A DNA stretch of 33,019 nucleotides from Kineococcus endophyticus (GCF_040796495.1 NZ_JBFNQN010000022.1:1-33019); one strand, 5' to 3'; positions 23,665 through 31,495 are shown, counted from the first letter of the stretch. Numbers and translations are program-made. The notes: generated by a model from the letters alone, not told the origin.

Positions 23665-24375
23665 ATGTCCGACACGACCACCACCACGGGCCCGACCGCC
23701 GACGAGATCAACGACACCATCGCCTACGCGATGTGGTCGGTCTTCGCCGTCGAGACCACCCTCGGTGACGCCGACCGGGCCGAGATGACCGACGAGGTCG
23801 CGGGCCTGCTCGAGGAACTGACCGGCAAGGGCCTCGTCGTCCGCGGCCTCTACGACGTCGCCGGCCTGCGCGCCGACGCCGACGTCATGGTCTGGTGGTA
23901 CGCCCCGACCATCGAGCTCGTCCAGGAGGCCTACCGCCGCCTGCGCCGCACCCGCCTCGGGCGCCACCTCGCACCCGTCTGGTCGGTCGTCGGCCTGCAC
24001 CGTCCCGCGGAGTTCAACCGCGGTCACGTCCCGGCCTTCATGTCGGGGGACCGGGCCCGCGACTACGTCTGCGTCTACCCGTTCGTCCGGTCCTACGACT
24101 GGTACCTGCTGCCCGACGCCGAGCGCCGCACGATGCTGCGCGACCACGGGCTGGCGGCACGGTCCTACGAGGACGTGCGCGCCAACACCGTGTCCGCGTT
24201 CGCGTTGGGCGACTACGAGTGGGTCCTCGCGTTCGAGGCCGACGAGCTGCACCGCATCGTCGACCTCATGCGCGACCTGCGGGCCACCGAGGCCCGCCGC
24301 CACGTCCGCGAGGAGGTCCCGTTCTTCACCGGGCCGCGCGTCGAGCTGCCCGAGCTCGTCAACGCCCTGCCCTGA
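23665..24375 (+). CDS. hemQ: Coproheme decarboxylase (HemQ/ChdC, chlorite-dismutase family)
   Basis: This 236-residue enzyme performs the last step of coproporphyrin-dependent haem synthesis, two oxidative decarboxylations of coproheme with hydrogen peroxide. Candidate catalytic residues are Tyr138 in [16 protein letters not shown], a distal His121 in FNRGHVPAF, and the haem-ligand-like His161 in [17 protein letters not shown]. These assignments are by comparison with known HemQ proteins, not by structure. ATG 23665 has GGGAG upstream, 24 bases after the hemY stop. The ferrochelatase gene is not in the window. Confidence 0.94.
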   Translation: MSDTTTTTGPTADEINDTIAYAMWSVFAVETTLGDADRAEMTDEVAGLLEELTGKGLVVRGLYDVAGLRADADVMVWWYAPTIELVQEAYRRLRRTRLGRHLAPVWSVVGLHRPAEFNRGHVPAFMSGDRARDYVCVYPFVRSYDWYLLPDAERRTMLRDHGLAARSYEDVRANTVSAFALGDYEWVLAFEADELHRIVDLMRDLRATEARRHVREEVPFFTGPRVELPELVNALP

Positions 24376-24381
24376 GGGACC

Positions 24382-24699
24382 TCAGACCTGGCGGTAGTCC
24401 GCCTCGGAGTCGGCGTCACCCGCGCGGGTGGCGTCGACGTCCGGTTCCTCCTGAGCCAGCCGCTCGTCGAGGGTCTCGGAGTCCCGGTCGCCGTCCTCGA
24501 TGATCTCGGCGGTGAAGTTGCTGAGGTGGTTCTCCGGCTCCCAGCCCTGGTCGTCCTGGTCGTCGCGCATGAGCGTGTCGGAGGAGAGGACCTCGGGGTC
24601 GTCGGCCGAGGGGGACGCGTCCGAGTCGACCTGCTGGAGGTCGGGGTCCGCCAGCGGGTCGACGTCGGGATCGCGGGGTTCGTAGGGCTGCTCGCTCAT
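24382..24699 (-). CDS. DUF5709-like acidic small protein
   Basis: This 105-residue, very acidic protein has no Cys. It opens with MSEQPYEPRDPDVDPLADPD, and its end contains SETLDERLAQEEPDVDA, which resembles the DUF5709 signature of actinobacteria. Secondary structure is probably sparse, with a short helix around ETLDERLA. No function is known. A CAGGCT hexamer 7 bases before ATG 24699 may be a leaderless -10. It ends convergently, 6 bases from the hemQ stop. The assignment to DUF5709 is from memory of the motif and is moderately sure. Confidence 0.72.
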   Translation of the reverse strand: MSEQPYEPRDPDVDPLADPDLQQVDSDASPSADDPEVLSSDTLMRDDQDDQGWEPENHLSNFTAEIIEDGDRDSETLDERLAQEEPDVDATRAGDADSEADYRQV

Positions 24700-24714
24700 G
24701 CAGCCCAGCCTGCC

Positions 24715-25152
24715 TCAGGCCTGCGTCGGCCGCAGGCTGAGGCTGATCGAGTTGATGCAGTACCGCTGGTCGGTGGGCGTGGGGTAGCCCTCGCCCTCGA
24801 AGACGTGACCGAGGTGCGAACCGCAGGTGGCGCAACGCACCTCGACGCGGCGCATGCCGAGGGAGTCGTCCTCGAGCAGTTCGACGGCGTCGGAGTCCTT
24901 CGGGTCGAAGAACGACGGCCACCCGCAGTGCGAGGCGAACTTCTCCGAGCTCGTGAACAACTCGGCCCCGCAGGCACGACAGGCGTAGACACCCTCGGTC
25001 GTCGTGTCCTCGTACTCACCTGTGAAGGGGCGCTCGGTCCCGGCCTGGCGCAGCACCTGGTACTCCTGAGGGTCCAGCTGCGCGCGCCACTCCGCGTCCG
25101 TCTTCGTCACGCTGTACGTCTTGCTGCTGGTCTCGGGCGTGTGCGCAGTCAT
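24715..25152 (-). CDS. msrB: Peptide-methionine (R)-S-oxide reductase MsrB
   Basis: This 145-residue protein repairs oxidised methionine (R-sulfoxide). Zinc ligands are Cys58 and Cys61 (CRAC) and Cys107 and Cys110 (CATC). The catalytic Cys is Cys132 in QRYCINSISL, and Cys76 in SHCGWPSF is a likely recycling Cys. EWRAQLDPQEYQVLRQAGTERPFTGEY is the standard N-terminal signature. ATG 25152 has GAGGAGG directly upstream. It is transcribed toward the DUF5709-like gene, with 15 bases between them, so the two may share a transcript. Confidence 0.96.
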   Translation of the reverse strand: MTAHTPETSSKTYSVTKTDAEWRAQLDPQEYQVLRQAGTERPFTGEYEDTTTEGVYACRACGAELFTSSEKFASHCGWPSFFDPKDSDAVELLEDDSLGMRRVEVRCATCGSHLGHVFEGEGYPTPTDQRYCINSISLSLRPTQA

Positions 25153-25200
25153 GTCCTCCTCAACCCCTCCGGTCCGTGCTGTGTTCCGTGTGGCGTTCCG

Positions 25201-25734
25201 TCAGCCCAGGCGGGTCGTGCCCGCGTACACGTGCAGGACGGGCACCCCGAGGCTGTCGCGCGCCCGCGAGGCCCAGTCGGCGTGGAACGTGTCCTCGACG
25301 GCGTGCGGGCGGGTCACGACGACGAGCTCGCGGGCGTCCGGCTCCTCGGCCAGCGCCGTGCGGACCGCTGGCAACGGGTCGTCCTCGGTGGTCCGGCCCT
25401 GTGCCGTGAGGCCCTCGGCGCGCAGGGCCTCGACCGTGGCGCGCAGGGCGGTCTCGGCGTCGGCGCGGGCCTCCTGGGCGTCCGGCCTCCCGGCGCGCAG
25501 GTCGGCGAGGGCCTCCTTCAGCTCCCCGAGGCTCAGCTTGTCGACGACGTCGGCGAGCAGGCTGCGCTGGGTGTCGGCCGGCACGAGGACGAGGTGGCGG
25601 ACGTCCTGCCCCTCGGCGCGTTCGGCGGCGTGCAGCTGCGCGACGTTGCGGGCGTCGACGTCGCCGAAGGCCTCCTCCGTGAGCACGACGACGGTCCAGG
25701 GCGCGGCGTGGGGCGACTCGTTCTCGGCAGGCAC
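25201..25734 (-). CDS. Conserved protein of unknown function (Rossmann-like, 177 residues)
   Basis: The protein begins MPAENESPHAAPWTVVVLTEEAFGDVDARNVAQLHAAE. Two halves of alternating strands and helices are visible: HLVLVPADTQRSLLADVVDKLSLGEL and, at the end, ELVVVTRPHAVEDTFHADWASRAR then VPVLHVYAGTT. This resembles a nucleotide-binding or universal-stress-like alpha/beta fold, but no P-loop or catalytic motif is seen and I name no family. GTG 25734 has a TAGGGT -10-like hexamer 7 bases upstream, which fixes the start in a frame open to 27273. The divergent DoxX-like gene begins 62 bases away. Confidence 0.75.
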   Translation of the reverse strand: MPAENESPHAAPWTVVVLTEEAFGDVDARNVAQLHAAERAEGQDVRHLVLVPADTQRSLLADVVDKLSLGELKEALADLRAGRPDAQEARADAETALRATVEALRAEGLTAQGRTTEDDPLPAVRTALAEEPDARELVVVTRPHAVEDTFHADWASRARDSLGVPVLHVYAGTTRLG

Positions 25735-25741
25735 GTCCGCG

Positions 25742-25747
25742 ACCCTA
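25742..25747 (-). promoter_or_regulatory. Putative -10 element (TAGGGT) of a leaderless promoter
   Basis: Read on the minus strand, TAGGGT lies 7 bases before GTG 25734, which has no Shine-Dalgarno sequence. Confidence 0.5.
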
Positions 25748-25795
25748 ACGGGGGCGGGTGCGCCCAGCAGCCCGGTGTCGGGCAGGATCGGGGCC

Positions 25796-26188
25796 GTGAT
25801 CGCGTCGACACCCCGGGGCCGGAGCAGTCGTGCGGTGCCGCGGTGGGTCGCTCCCGCGGCGCTCTTCGGCGTGGCCGGGGTGGCGCACTTCCTGCGCCCC
25901 CGCGGTTTCGACGTCATCGTCCCCCGGGCCCTGCCCGGGTCGGCGCGGGCCTGGACCCTGGCCTCGGGGGTCGCGGAGCTCGGCCTGGCGGCGGGGTACG
26001 CGGTGCCCGCGACGCGACGCGCCACCTCCCGTGCGGCGGCCGCATTCCTGGTGGCCGTGTGGCCCGCCAACGCCCAGATGGCCGTCGACGCCTGGCGATC
26101 CGGCTCCACCCGCGCCCGCGTCGTCACGACGGCCCGGCTGCCGCTGCAGGTCCCGCTGGTCCGGCTCGCCCTGCGGGGCGGTGCGTGA
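25796..26188 (+). CDS. DoxX/MauE-like small membrane protein
   Basis: The protein has 130 residues with three to four hydrophobic segments: WVAPAALFGVAGVAHFL, WTLASGVAELGLAAGYAV, and AAAFLVAVWPANAQMAVDAW. FGVAGVAHFLRPRGFDVIVPRALPG and ELGLAAGYAVPATR are typical of the small DoxX-like family (HxxxP-rich, Arg-rich loops). The family has no settled function; some members are linked to redox or sulphur chemistry. GTG 25796 is preceded by AGGA. It overlaps the hydrolase gene by 4 bases (GTGA) and is the first gene of the six-gene cluster. Confidence 0.8.
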   Translation: MIASTPRGRSSRAVPRWVAPAALFGVAGVAHFLRPRGFDVIVPRALPGSARAWTLASGVAELGLAAGYAVPATRRATSRAAAAFLVAVWPANAQMAVDAWRSGSTRARVVTTARLPLQVPLVRLALRGGA

Positions 26189-27357
26189 ACGGCCGCCGCG
26201 CCGCCGCGGTCGGGGCTGTCGCGACGGCCGCCGCCGCGACCCTGACGGGAGCCGCCCTGACGGCGACCGCGGTCTCCTTCGCCCGCGCCGTCGTGACCCC
26301 TCGCCGCCACAAGCCGGACGACCTCGAGGTCCTGCAGGTCGGCCCGCACCGCGTCGTGCTGTCGGCCACGGTCGACACGGTCGTTCCCGGCCGGTACGGC
26401 GTCTGGACCGACGGCGGCCGCGGGCACTTCCGGGTCGGGGAGGTCCTCGAGAGCCGCGAGGAGCGCGTCACGCGCGAGCTGCTCGGGGTCGACGCCGGAA
26501 CCCCCGCCCCGGGCCGGGCGCGCTGGAACCAGTACTACTTCGCCGGCGACCCGGCCGTGGCCCTCGGCCTGCCGCACGAGGACGTCCTCGTCCCCAGCGA
26601 CGTCGGTGCGCTGCCCTGCTGGTCGCTCCCGGGTCCCGTCGACGGCGGTTCCGACACCTGGGCCGTGCTCGTCCACGGTCGCGGGGCGACGCGCGAGGAG
26701 GCGCTGCGCGCCGTTCCCGTGCTGCACGCGCTGGGGGTGCCGTGCCTCGTCCCGGCCTACCGCAACGACGCCGACGCCCCGACCGTGAAACCCGGCCTGT
26801 ACGGCCTGGGCGACACCGAGTGGCGCGACGTCGAGGCCGTCGCCCGGTACGCCCTGGACCGCGGCGCGCGGCGGCTGCTGCTCGTCGGCTGGTCGATGGG
26901 CGGCGCGATCGTCCTGCAGTTCGTGGCCCGCTCGCCCCTGGCCGAGCACGTCACGGCCCTCGTGCTGGACGGTCCCGTCGTCGACTGGTTCGACGTGCTG
27001 GACCACCAGGCCCGCCAGGCCGGGGTTCCGGTCCGCCTGGGGCGCCTGGGGTTGCAGCTGCTCGGGCACCCCGTGGGCCGTCGCCTCGTGGGAGTCTCCG
27101 GCCCCGTCGACCTGCGGGCCATGGACTGGGTGCGCCGGGCCCAGGAACTGCAGCTGCCGGTCCTGCTCCTGCACTCCGACGCCGACGACTACGTGCCGTC
27201 CGGGCCGTCGCAGCGGCTGGCGCAGGCACGTCCGGACCTCATCACCTACGTCGCCAGCAGCACCGCGCGGCACACGAAGGAGTGGAACGTGGACCCGCAG
27301 GGCTGGGAGTCGGCCGTCCGGGAGTTCGTCACCTCACGGTTGGAGGCGGGCGCGTGA
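26185..27357 (+). CDS. Alpha/beta hydrolase with N-terminal membrane anchor or signal
   Basis: The protein has 390 residues. The first 35 residues form an Ala-rich hydrophobic segment, either an uncleaved anchor or a signal. The hydrolase domain starts near residue 155: VLVHGRGATREEALR, the nucleophile elbow VGWSMGGA with Ser237, an acid in LLLHSDADDYVPSGPS (Asp332 or Asp334), and His363 in STARHTKEWN. The N-terminal 40-140 part is a separate beta-rich region. Prolyl-oligopeptidase-like or acyl hydrolase activity is possible. GTG 26185 overlaps the previous stop by 4 bases, and the next gene overlaps this one by 4 bases, so it is in a translation-coupled operon. Confidence 0.88.
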   Translation: MNGRRAAAVGAVATAAAATLTGAALTATAVSFARAVVTPRRHKPDDLEVLQVGPHRVVLSATVDTVVPGRYGVWTDGGRGHFRVGEVLESREERVTRELLGVDAGTPAPGRARWNQYYFAGDPAVALGLPHEDVLVPSDVGALPCWSLPGPVDGGSDTWAVLVHGRGATREEALRAVPVLHALGVPCLVPAYRNDADAPTVKPGLYGLGDTEWRDVEAVARYALDRGARRLLLVGWSMGGAIVLQFVARSPLAEHVTALVLDGPVVDWFDVLDHQARQAGVPVRLGRLGLQLLGHPVGRRLVGVSGPVDLRAMDWVRRAQELQLPVLLLHSDADDYVPSGPSQRLAQARPDLITYVASSTARHTKEWNVDPQGWESAVREFVTSRLEAGA

Positions 27358-28331
27358 GCGTGGCGCACGCGCTGTGGACGACCGGGCCGGGTCAGGTCGA
27401 ACTGCGCGAGGAACTGCTGCCCGTGCTGGGCACCGCCGACGTGGAGATCCGGACGGAGTTCTCGGCCGTCAGCCGCGGGACCGAGGCCCTCGTCCTCGCC
27501 GGGGCGGTCCCCTCGAGCCAGCACGACACCATGCGGGCCCCGTTCCAGTCCGGGGAGTTCCCCTTCCCCGTGAAGTACGGGTACCTGTCCGTCGGCACCG
27601 TCGAGCAGGCCGGGCCACGGGCCCAGGACCTCGTGGGGCGCAGGGTGTTCTGCCTGCACCCCCACCAGGACCGGTACGTCGTGCCCGCCTCGTCCGTGCT
27701 GCCCGTGCCCGCCGCCGTGTCGCCCGGTCGGGCGGTGCTGGCCGGGATGCTGGAGACCGCGGTGAACGGCGTCTGGGACGCCGGTCTCGGCATCGGCGAC
27801 CGGGTCAGCGTCGTCGGTGCGGGGGTGCTCGGACTGCTCGTGGCGACGCTCGCCGCGCGCGTCCCGGGCACCGACGTCGCGGCCGTCGACGTGCGCACCG
27901 ACCGCGCGGGAACCGCGGAACGGCTCGGGTTCCGGCTCGTCGCGCCCGACGACGCGCGGCGCGAACGCGACGTCGTCCTGCACACCAGCGGAACGGGTCC
28001 GGGGCTCACGACGGGGTTGCAGCTGCTCGGCGACGAGGGCCTGCTGGCGGAGATGAGCTGGTACGGCGACCGCAGCGTGGAGGTCGGCTTGGGGGAGGGT
28101 TTCCACTCCCGGCGGCTGACGATCCGCGCGTCGCAGGTGGGGCGGGTCCCGCCGGCCCGTGCGCCGCGCTGGACGACGCGGCGCCGGCTCGCGCTGGCGC
28201 TGGACCTGTTGTGCGACGAGCGGTTCGACGCCCTGCTCGACGGGGTGACCCCGTTCGAGCGGTCCGCGGAGGTCCTGCCCGGGATCGCCGCCGTGGGCGG
28301 CGACGCCCTCTGCCACCGGTTCAGCTACTGA
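27354..28331 (+). CDS. MDR-type dehydrogenase (zinc-binding alcohol dehydrogenase-like)
   Basis: This 325-residue medium-chain dehydrogenase/reductase has the Rossmann motif [14 protein letters not shown] at 151-164. At the usual catalytic-zinc Cys position it has [14 protein letters not shown] (near 37-50), as in BchC-like and other SRGTE proteins, so classic zinc alcohol dehydrogenase chemistry is doubtful, although His102, His104 and Asp106 (LHPHQDR) and Glu134 may still coordinate a metal. The Cys-rich structural zinc loop is missing. GTG 27354 overlaps the hydrolase stop by 4 bases. The substrate is unknown; the neighbouring PTPS-fold, glycosyltransferase and methyltransferase genes point to one biosynthetic pathway. 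Confidence 0.88.
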   Translation: MSVAHALWTTGPGQVELREELLPVLGTADVEIRTEFSAVSRGTEALVLAGAVPSSQHDTMRAPFQSGEFPFPVKYGYLSVGTVEQAGPRAQDLVGRRVFCLHPHQDRYVVPASSVLPVPAAVSPGRAVLAGMLETAVNGVWDAGLGIGDRVSVVGAGVLGLLVATLAARVPGTDVAAVDVRTDRAGTAERLGFRLVAPDDARRERDVVLHTSGTGPGLTTGLQLLGDEGLLAEMSWYGDRSVEVGLGEGFHSRRLTIRASQVGRVPPARAPRWTTRRRLALALDLLCDERFDALLDGVTPFERSAEVLPGIAAVGGDALCHRFSY

Positions 28332-28341
28332 GGAGTTCGGC

Positions 28342-28725
28342 ATGTTCTCGTTGACGGTCCGCGACCGGTTCATGGTGGCCCACAGCTTCACCGGAGAGGT
28401 GTTCGGCCCGGCCCAGCGCCTGCACGGCGCGACGTTCGTCGTCGAGGCGACGTTCCGGCGCGTCGAGCTCGACGGCGACGGCCTCGTCGTCGACATCGGC
28501 GTGGCGTCGCAGGTGCTGCGCGCGGTGCTCGCCCAGGTCGAGTACCGCAACCTCGACGACGTCGAGGAGTTCGCGGGGCAGAACACCTCCACCGAGTTCC
28601 TCTGCCGCTGGATCGCTGACCGCCTCTCGGTGGACCTGGGACCCGCCGTCACCGGGCTCGCAGGGATCACGGTGCTGTTGCGCGAGTCCGACGTGGCGTG
28701 GGCGGCGTACGAGAAGGAGCTGTGA
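28342..28725 (+). CDS. 6-pyruvoyl-tetrahydropterin synthase-fold protein with degenerate active site
   Basis: This 127-residue protein has the family length and layout: FMVAHSF with His14, [11 protein letters not shown] with His28, [20 protein letters not shown] and a late [11 protein letters not shown] (Glu near the pterin-binding position). Compared with QueD and PTPS from established knowledge, the catalytic Cys becomes Ala24, the second His of HGH (zinc ligand) becomes Ala30, and the Asp-His pair of LDHRYLN becomes Glu-Tyr (VEYRNLDD). Ordinary 6-carboxytetrahydropterin synthase activity is therefore unlikely. It sits 10 bases after the dehydrogenase gene and overlaps the glycosyltransferase by 4 bases. 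ATG 28342 has GAGGAG upstream. Confidence 0.85.
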   Translation: MFSLTVRDRFMVAHSFTGEVFGPAQRLHGATFVVEATFRRVELDGDGLVVDIGVASQVLRAVLAQVEYRNLDDVEEFAGQNTSTEFLCRWIADRLSVDLGPAVTGLAGITVLLRESDVAWAAYEKEL

Positions 28726-29609
28726 GGTTCCTCCTCGCCCCCGACCTGTCGGCCCCGACGGGCGGGAACCGCTACGACGCCGAGCTCCTCGCCCGGGGGG
28801 TCGTGGACCGGGTCGTCGGATCGCTCGGCGAGGTTCCCGACGGGTCCTCGGTCCTGCTCGACGGTCTGCTGGCCTCCGCCCGCCCGGACCTGCTCGCCGC
28901 GCACTCCGGCCGCGTGCGGCTCGTCCTGCTCGTGCACCTGCTGCGCGCGGACGACGTCCCGCCCGAACCGGTCCTCGCCGAGGAGGTCCGGTCGCTGCGT
29001 CTCGTCGACGCGGTGGTCGTGCCGAGCCGCAGCGCCGCTCGACGGGTCCTCGAGGTCTCCGGGGTCCAGGCCGTCGTCGCCGAACCCGGGACGGCCCCGG
29101 CCCGCCCGTCGGTCGCCCGGGGGGCGCACCGCCTGCTGTCCGTGGGGACGGTCGGCGGGCGCAAGGGCCAGCGCCTCGTCGCCGAGGCCGTCGCCCGGCT
29201 CGGCGGCCCGTGGTCGTTGCGGTGCGCCGGGACCGTCGCCGAGGGTTTCGCCCTGCCGGGAACCACGTTGCTGGGGCCGGTCGACCACGCTGCGCTGCAG
29301 GCGGAGTGGGACCGGGCCGACCTGCACGTCCTGCTGTCGGAGTCCGAACCGTACGGGATGGCCGTCGCCGAGGGCCTGGTCCGCAGCGTCCCGTCCCTCG
29401 TGGCCGACCGCGGGGAACTGCCCGACCTCGTCGGGCCCGCCGGCATCGTCGTCGAGCCGGACGTCGACGCCGTCTGCGCCGCGCTGGGGCGGTGGGCCGG
29501 CTCGGCCGAGCTTCGGGTAGCCACGCGCCGGGCTGCGGCGGACCGGGAACTGGCGACGTGGGACGAGACCGCGCGGATCGTGAGGGAGACGTTGTGGACG
29601 AGACGGTGA
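28722..29609 (+). CDS. Glycosyltransferase family 4-like protein
   Basis: This 295-residue protein starts [22 protein letters not shown], with the usual acceptor-side Gly-rich loop. It then has [34 protein letters not shown] (the GRKGQ part binds nucleotide sugar) and, in the C-terminal domain, [13 protein letters not shown] with the E-x7-E motif (Glu209 and Glu217), all typical of retaining GT4 enzymes. It is short for the family (many are 350-400). The donor and acceptor are unknown. GTG 28722 overlaps the PTPS-fold gene stop by 4 bases, and the methyltransferase start lies inside this gene's end, so it is part of the coupled cluster. Confidence 0.88.
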   Translation: MRFLLAPDLSAPTGGNRYDAELLARGVVDRVVGSLGEVPDGSSVLLDGLLASARPDLLAAHSGRVRLVLLVHLLRADDVPPEPVLAEEVRSLRLVDAVVVPSRSAARRVLEVSGVQAVVAEPGTAPARPSVARGAHRLLSVGTVGGRKGQRLVAEAVARLGGPWSLRCAGTVAEGFALPGTTLLGPVDHAALQAEWDRADLHVLLSESEPYGMAVAEGLVRSVPSLVADRGELPDLVGPAGIVVEPDVDAVCAALGRWAGSAELRVATRRAAADRELATWDETARIVRETLWTRR

Positions 29610-30346
29610 CCGAGCTCGAGAACTTCGACCCCGACTGGCTGGCGCTGCGGGAACCCGTGGACCACGCCACGCGCTCCCGGCGCCTGGAGGGGTTGCTGGC
29701 GGCCCGGCTGACCGACCGGGAACGCGTGCGGGTCGTGGACCTCGGTGCCGGGTCGGGGTCCACCCTGCGCCACCTCGCCCCGCGGTTGCAGGAACTGGGC
29801 GTGGCGGCCGAGCAGGAGTGGGTGCTCGTCGACCACGACGAGGACCTCCTGGCCCGGGCGCTGGCGACCCCCGTTCCCGCGGCGGCCTCGGTCGCGACGG
29901 CGACCGTGGACCTCGCCGACCGGGACGCGGTGCGGGACGTGCTCTCCGGCGCGGACGTCGTCGTGGGGTCGGCCCTGCTCGACGTGCTGCCCGCGCCGGT
30001 CGCGACCGGTCTGGTCGAGGTGCTGTCGACCCTCGACCCGCGGCCGGCGGTGCTCTTCGTCCTCACCGTCGCAGGCGGAGCGACGAGCGAACCCGAGGTC
30101 CCGGGGGTCGCGGAGGGGTTCGACGCCGACCAGCGCGTCCACGGCCTCGGCCCGGACGCGACGGGTCACGTCGCCGACGCGTTCGCGGCCCACGGGTGGT
30201 CGGTGGAGCGCGAGGCGACACCGTGGCGTTTGAGCACCTCGCCCCTCCTGGACGCCTGGGCCGAGGGCTGGTTCGCCGCGGCCGGAGTGCCTGCGCAGCC
30301 GTTGTCCGCGGCCGTCGTCCCCCACGAGGACCTGCTGGCGCAGTGA
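29594..30346 (+). CDS. Class I SAM-dependent methyltransferase
   Basis: The protein has 250 residues. SAM-binding motif I is VVDLGAGSGSTLRHL at 47-61, followed by the acidic ribose-binding Asp80 in WVLVDHDEDLLARAL, then VVVGSALLDVLP. The N-terminal ENFDPDWLALREPVDHATRS is the family-specific entry segment. The last third is a helical tail ending VPHEDLLAQ. GTG 29594 has GGGAG 5 bases upstream inside the glycosyltransferase gene. The in-frame GTG at 29606 would give a 4-base GTGA overlap and is an alternative. It is the last gene of the six-gene plus-strand cluster; the next gene is convergent, with 4 bases between. Confidence 0.88.
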   Translation: MDETVTELENFDPDWLALREPVDHATRSRRLEGLLAARLTDRERVRVVDLGAGSGSTLRHLAPRLQELGVAAEQEWVLVDHDEDLLARALATPVPAAASVATATVDLADRDAVRDVLSGADVVVGSALLDVLPAPVATGLVEVLSTLDPRPAVLFVLTVAGGATSEPEVPGVAEGFDADQRVHGLGPDATGHVADAFAAHGWSVEREATPWRLSTSPLLDAWAEGWFAAAGVPAQPLSAAVVPHEDLLAQ

Positions 30347-30350
30347 GGGT

Positions 30351-31168
30351 TCAGGGCCGGCGCGCGACGAGGGAGAACATCAGGGGGCACTGCGCGGAAC
30401 CCTCCGGGAGTTCCCACCCCCGCCCGCCCCGCACCAGGGTGGGCAGCGCCTTCCACGGGATCGAGCGGTGTTCGTGGAAGGCCTCGATGCGCAGTCCCGC
30501 CGCCAGCAAGGAGTTCAGCACCTCACCGAGGTCGTGCGTCCACTGGTACGTGACGGCGTTCTGCATCCGGGTGTCGCTCGCGTAGGTGGTCCCGTCGTCG
30601 AACCGGCTCGGACCACCACCGGAGAAGTACGGCTCACCGAGGACCAGGAGGTCGTCGTCCCGGTCGTACTGCAGAGCACTCGTCGTCGGGTGGACGTCGT
30701 GGACGAGGAACACCCCACCCGGTCGCAGGAGACGCGCCACCGCCCGCGCCCACGCCGCAGGTCCGCCAGCCACGTGAACACCCCCACCGAGGTGAGCACC
30801 ACGTCGAACTGCCGGCCCAGGACGTCGGGGGCGTCCTCGTTGGCGGTCTGCACGAACGAGGCGTCCGGCAGTCCCGCCCGGGCGGCGAGCCGGCGGGCCG
30901 TCGCGACCGCCTCCCCGGACAGGTCCGTGCCGACCACCCGGGCGCCGCGGCGGGCGAGGCTGGTCGTGTCCGTGCCGATGTGGCACTGCAGGTGCACGAC
31001 GTCGAGACCGTCGAGGGAACCCCCGGGGAGGTGCGGGGCGAGGACCTCGGCCTCCACCTCGACCCCGACGGCGCTCGGATCGTCCGCGAAGGCCTCGGCG
31101 TCGTGGGCGACGACGTGGTCGGCGACGCGCTCGTCCCAGTTGCGCATGATGGCGGCGACGGGATCCAC
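30351..31168 (-). pseudogene. SAM-dependent methyltransferase gene with a frameshift
   Basis: The N-terminal half is read from ATG 31168 (MDPVAAIMRNWDERVADHVVAHD), with the SAM motif LQCHIGTDTTSLARRGARVVGTDLS, then DVVLTSVGVFTWLADL. The natural continuation (AWARAVARLLRPGGVFLVHDVHP and a C-terminal domain ending SLVARRP at 30351) is in another frame. The two halves join if one base is added near 30755-30760. As given, the protein would leave the family after about residue 137 and run to 217 residues. It may be a real 1-base deletion or a sequencing error. If intact it would be about 272 residues. Confidence 0.85.
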
Positions 31169-31177
31169 GGTGAGATC

Positions 31178-31495
31178 CTAGGCGCGACGCTGGGACTGGA
31201 GGCAGGGGACACACCCGCTGGCGTGCGGCAGGAACTCCAGACGTCCTGCCGGGATGGGACGGCGGCAGTGCACGCAAAACCCGAACTCACCCGCGTCCAT
31301 CCGGGCGAGGGCTTCCTCGACCTCCTGCAGGATGCGTCGCGCGCTGCCGATGCTAGCCGCGATCACCGGGTCGGTCTCCGCCGCCAGCAGTTCCTCGGCG
31401 GTGATCGACTGCAGGAGAACGCGACGGTCGTCTCGTGTCTCCTCGAGGGCCGTCCGCAGGTGGTCGTGATCGGTGTGGTGGGTCGTGGCGGTCAT
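31178..31495 (-). CDS. TraR/DksA-family zinc-finger protein
   Basis: This 105-residue protein has a coiled-coil-like N-terminal half (LRTALEETRDDRRVLLQSITAEELLAAE) and a C-terminal C4 zinc finger, CVHC...CVPC (FGFCVHCRRPIPAGRLEFLPHASGC), in the TraR/DksA arrangement. Such proteins bind RNA polymerase through the secondary channel, and in actinobacteria many are short paralogues of unknown target. The acidic DxxDxA tip of E. coli DksA is not obvious here. ATG 31495 has GGAG at 7 bases. It is 10 bases from the frameshifted methyltransferase gene, and a hairpin lies in its upstream leader. Confidence 0.88.
   Translation of the reverse strand: MTATTHHTDHDHLRTALEETRDDRRVLLQSITAEELLAAETDPVIAASIGSARRILQEVEEALARMDAGEFGFCVHCRRPIPAGRLEFLPHASGCVPCLQSQRRA

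Noticed and set aside
21868-24303. Long open frame on the minus strand opposite hemE, hemY and hemQ
   Set aside because: Antisense to three clearly homologous genes. The composition is Gly/Arg/Asp/Val-biased and no motif is present.
27246-29327. Long open frame on the minus strand opposite the dehydrogenase-PTPS-GT genes
   Set aside because: It spans several gene boundaries of the plus-strand operon and shows no domain.
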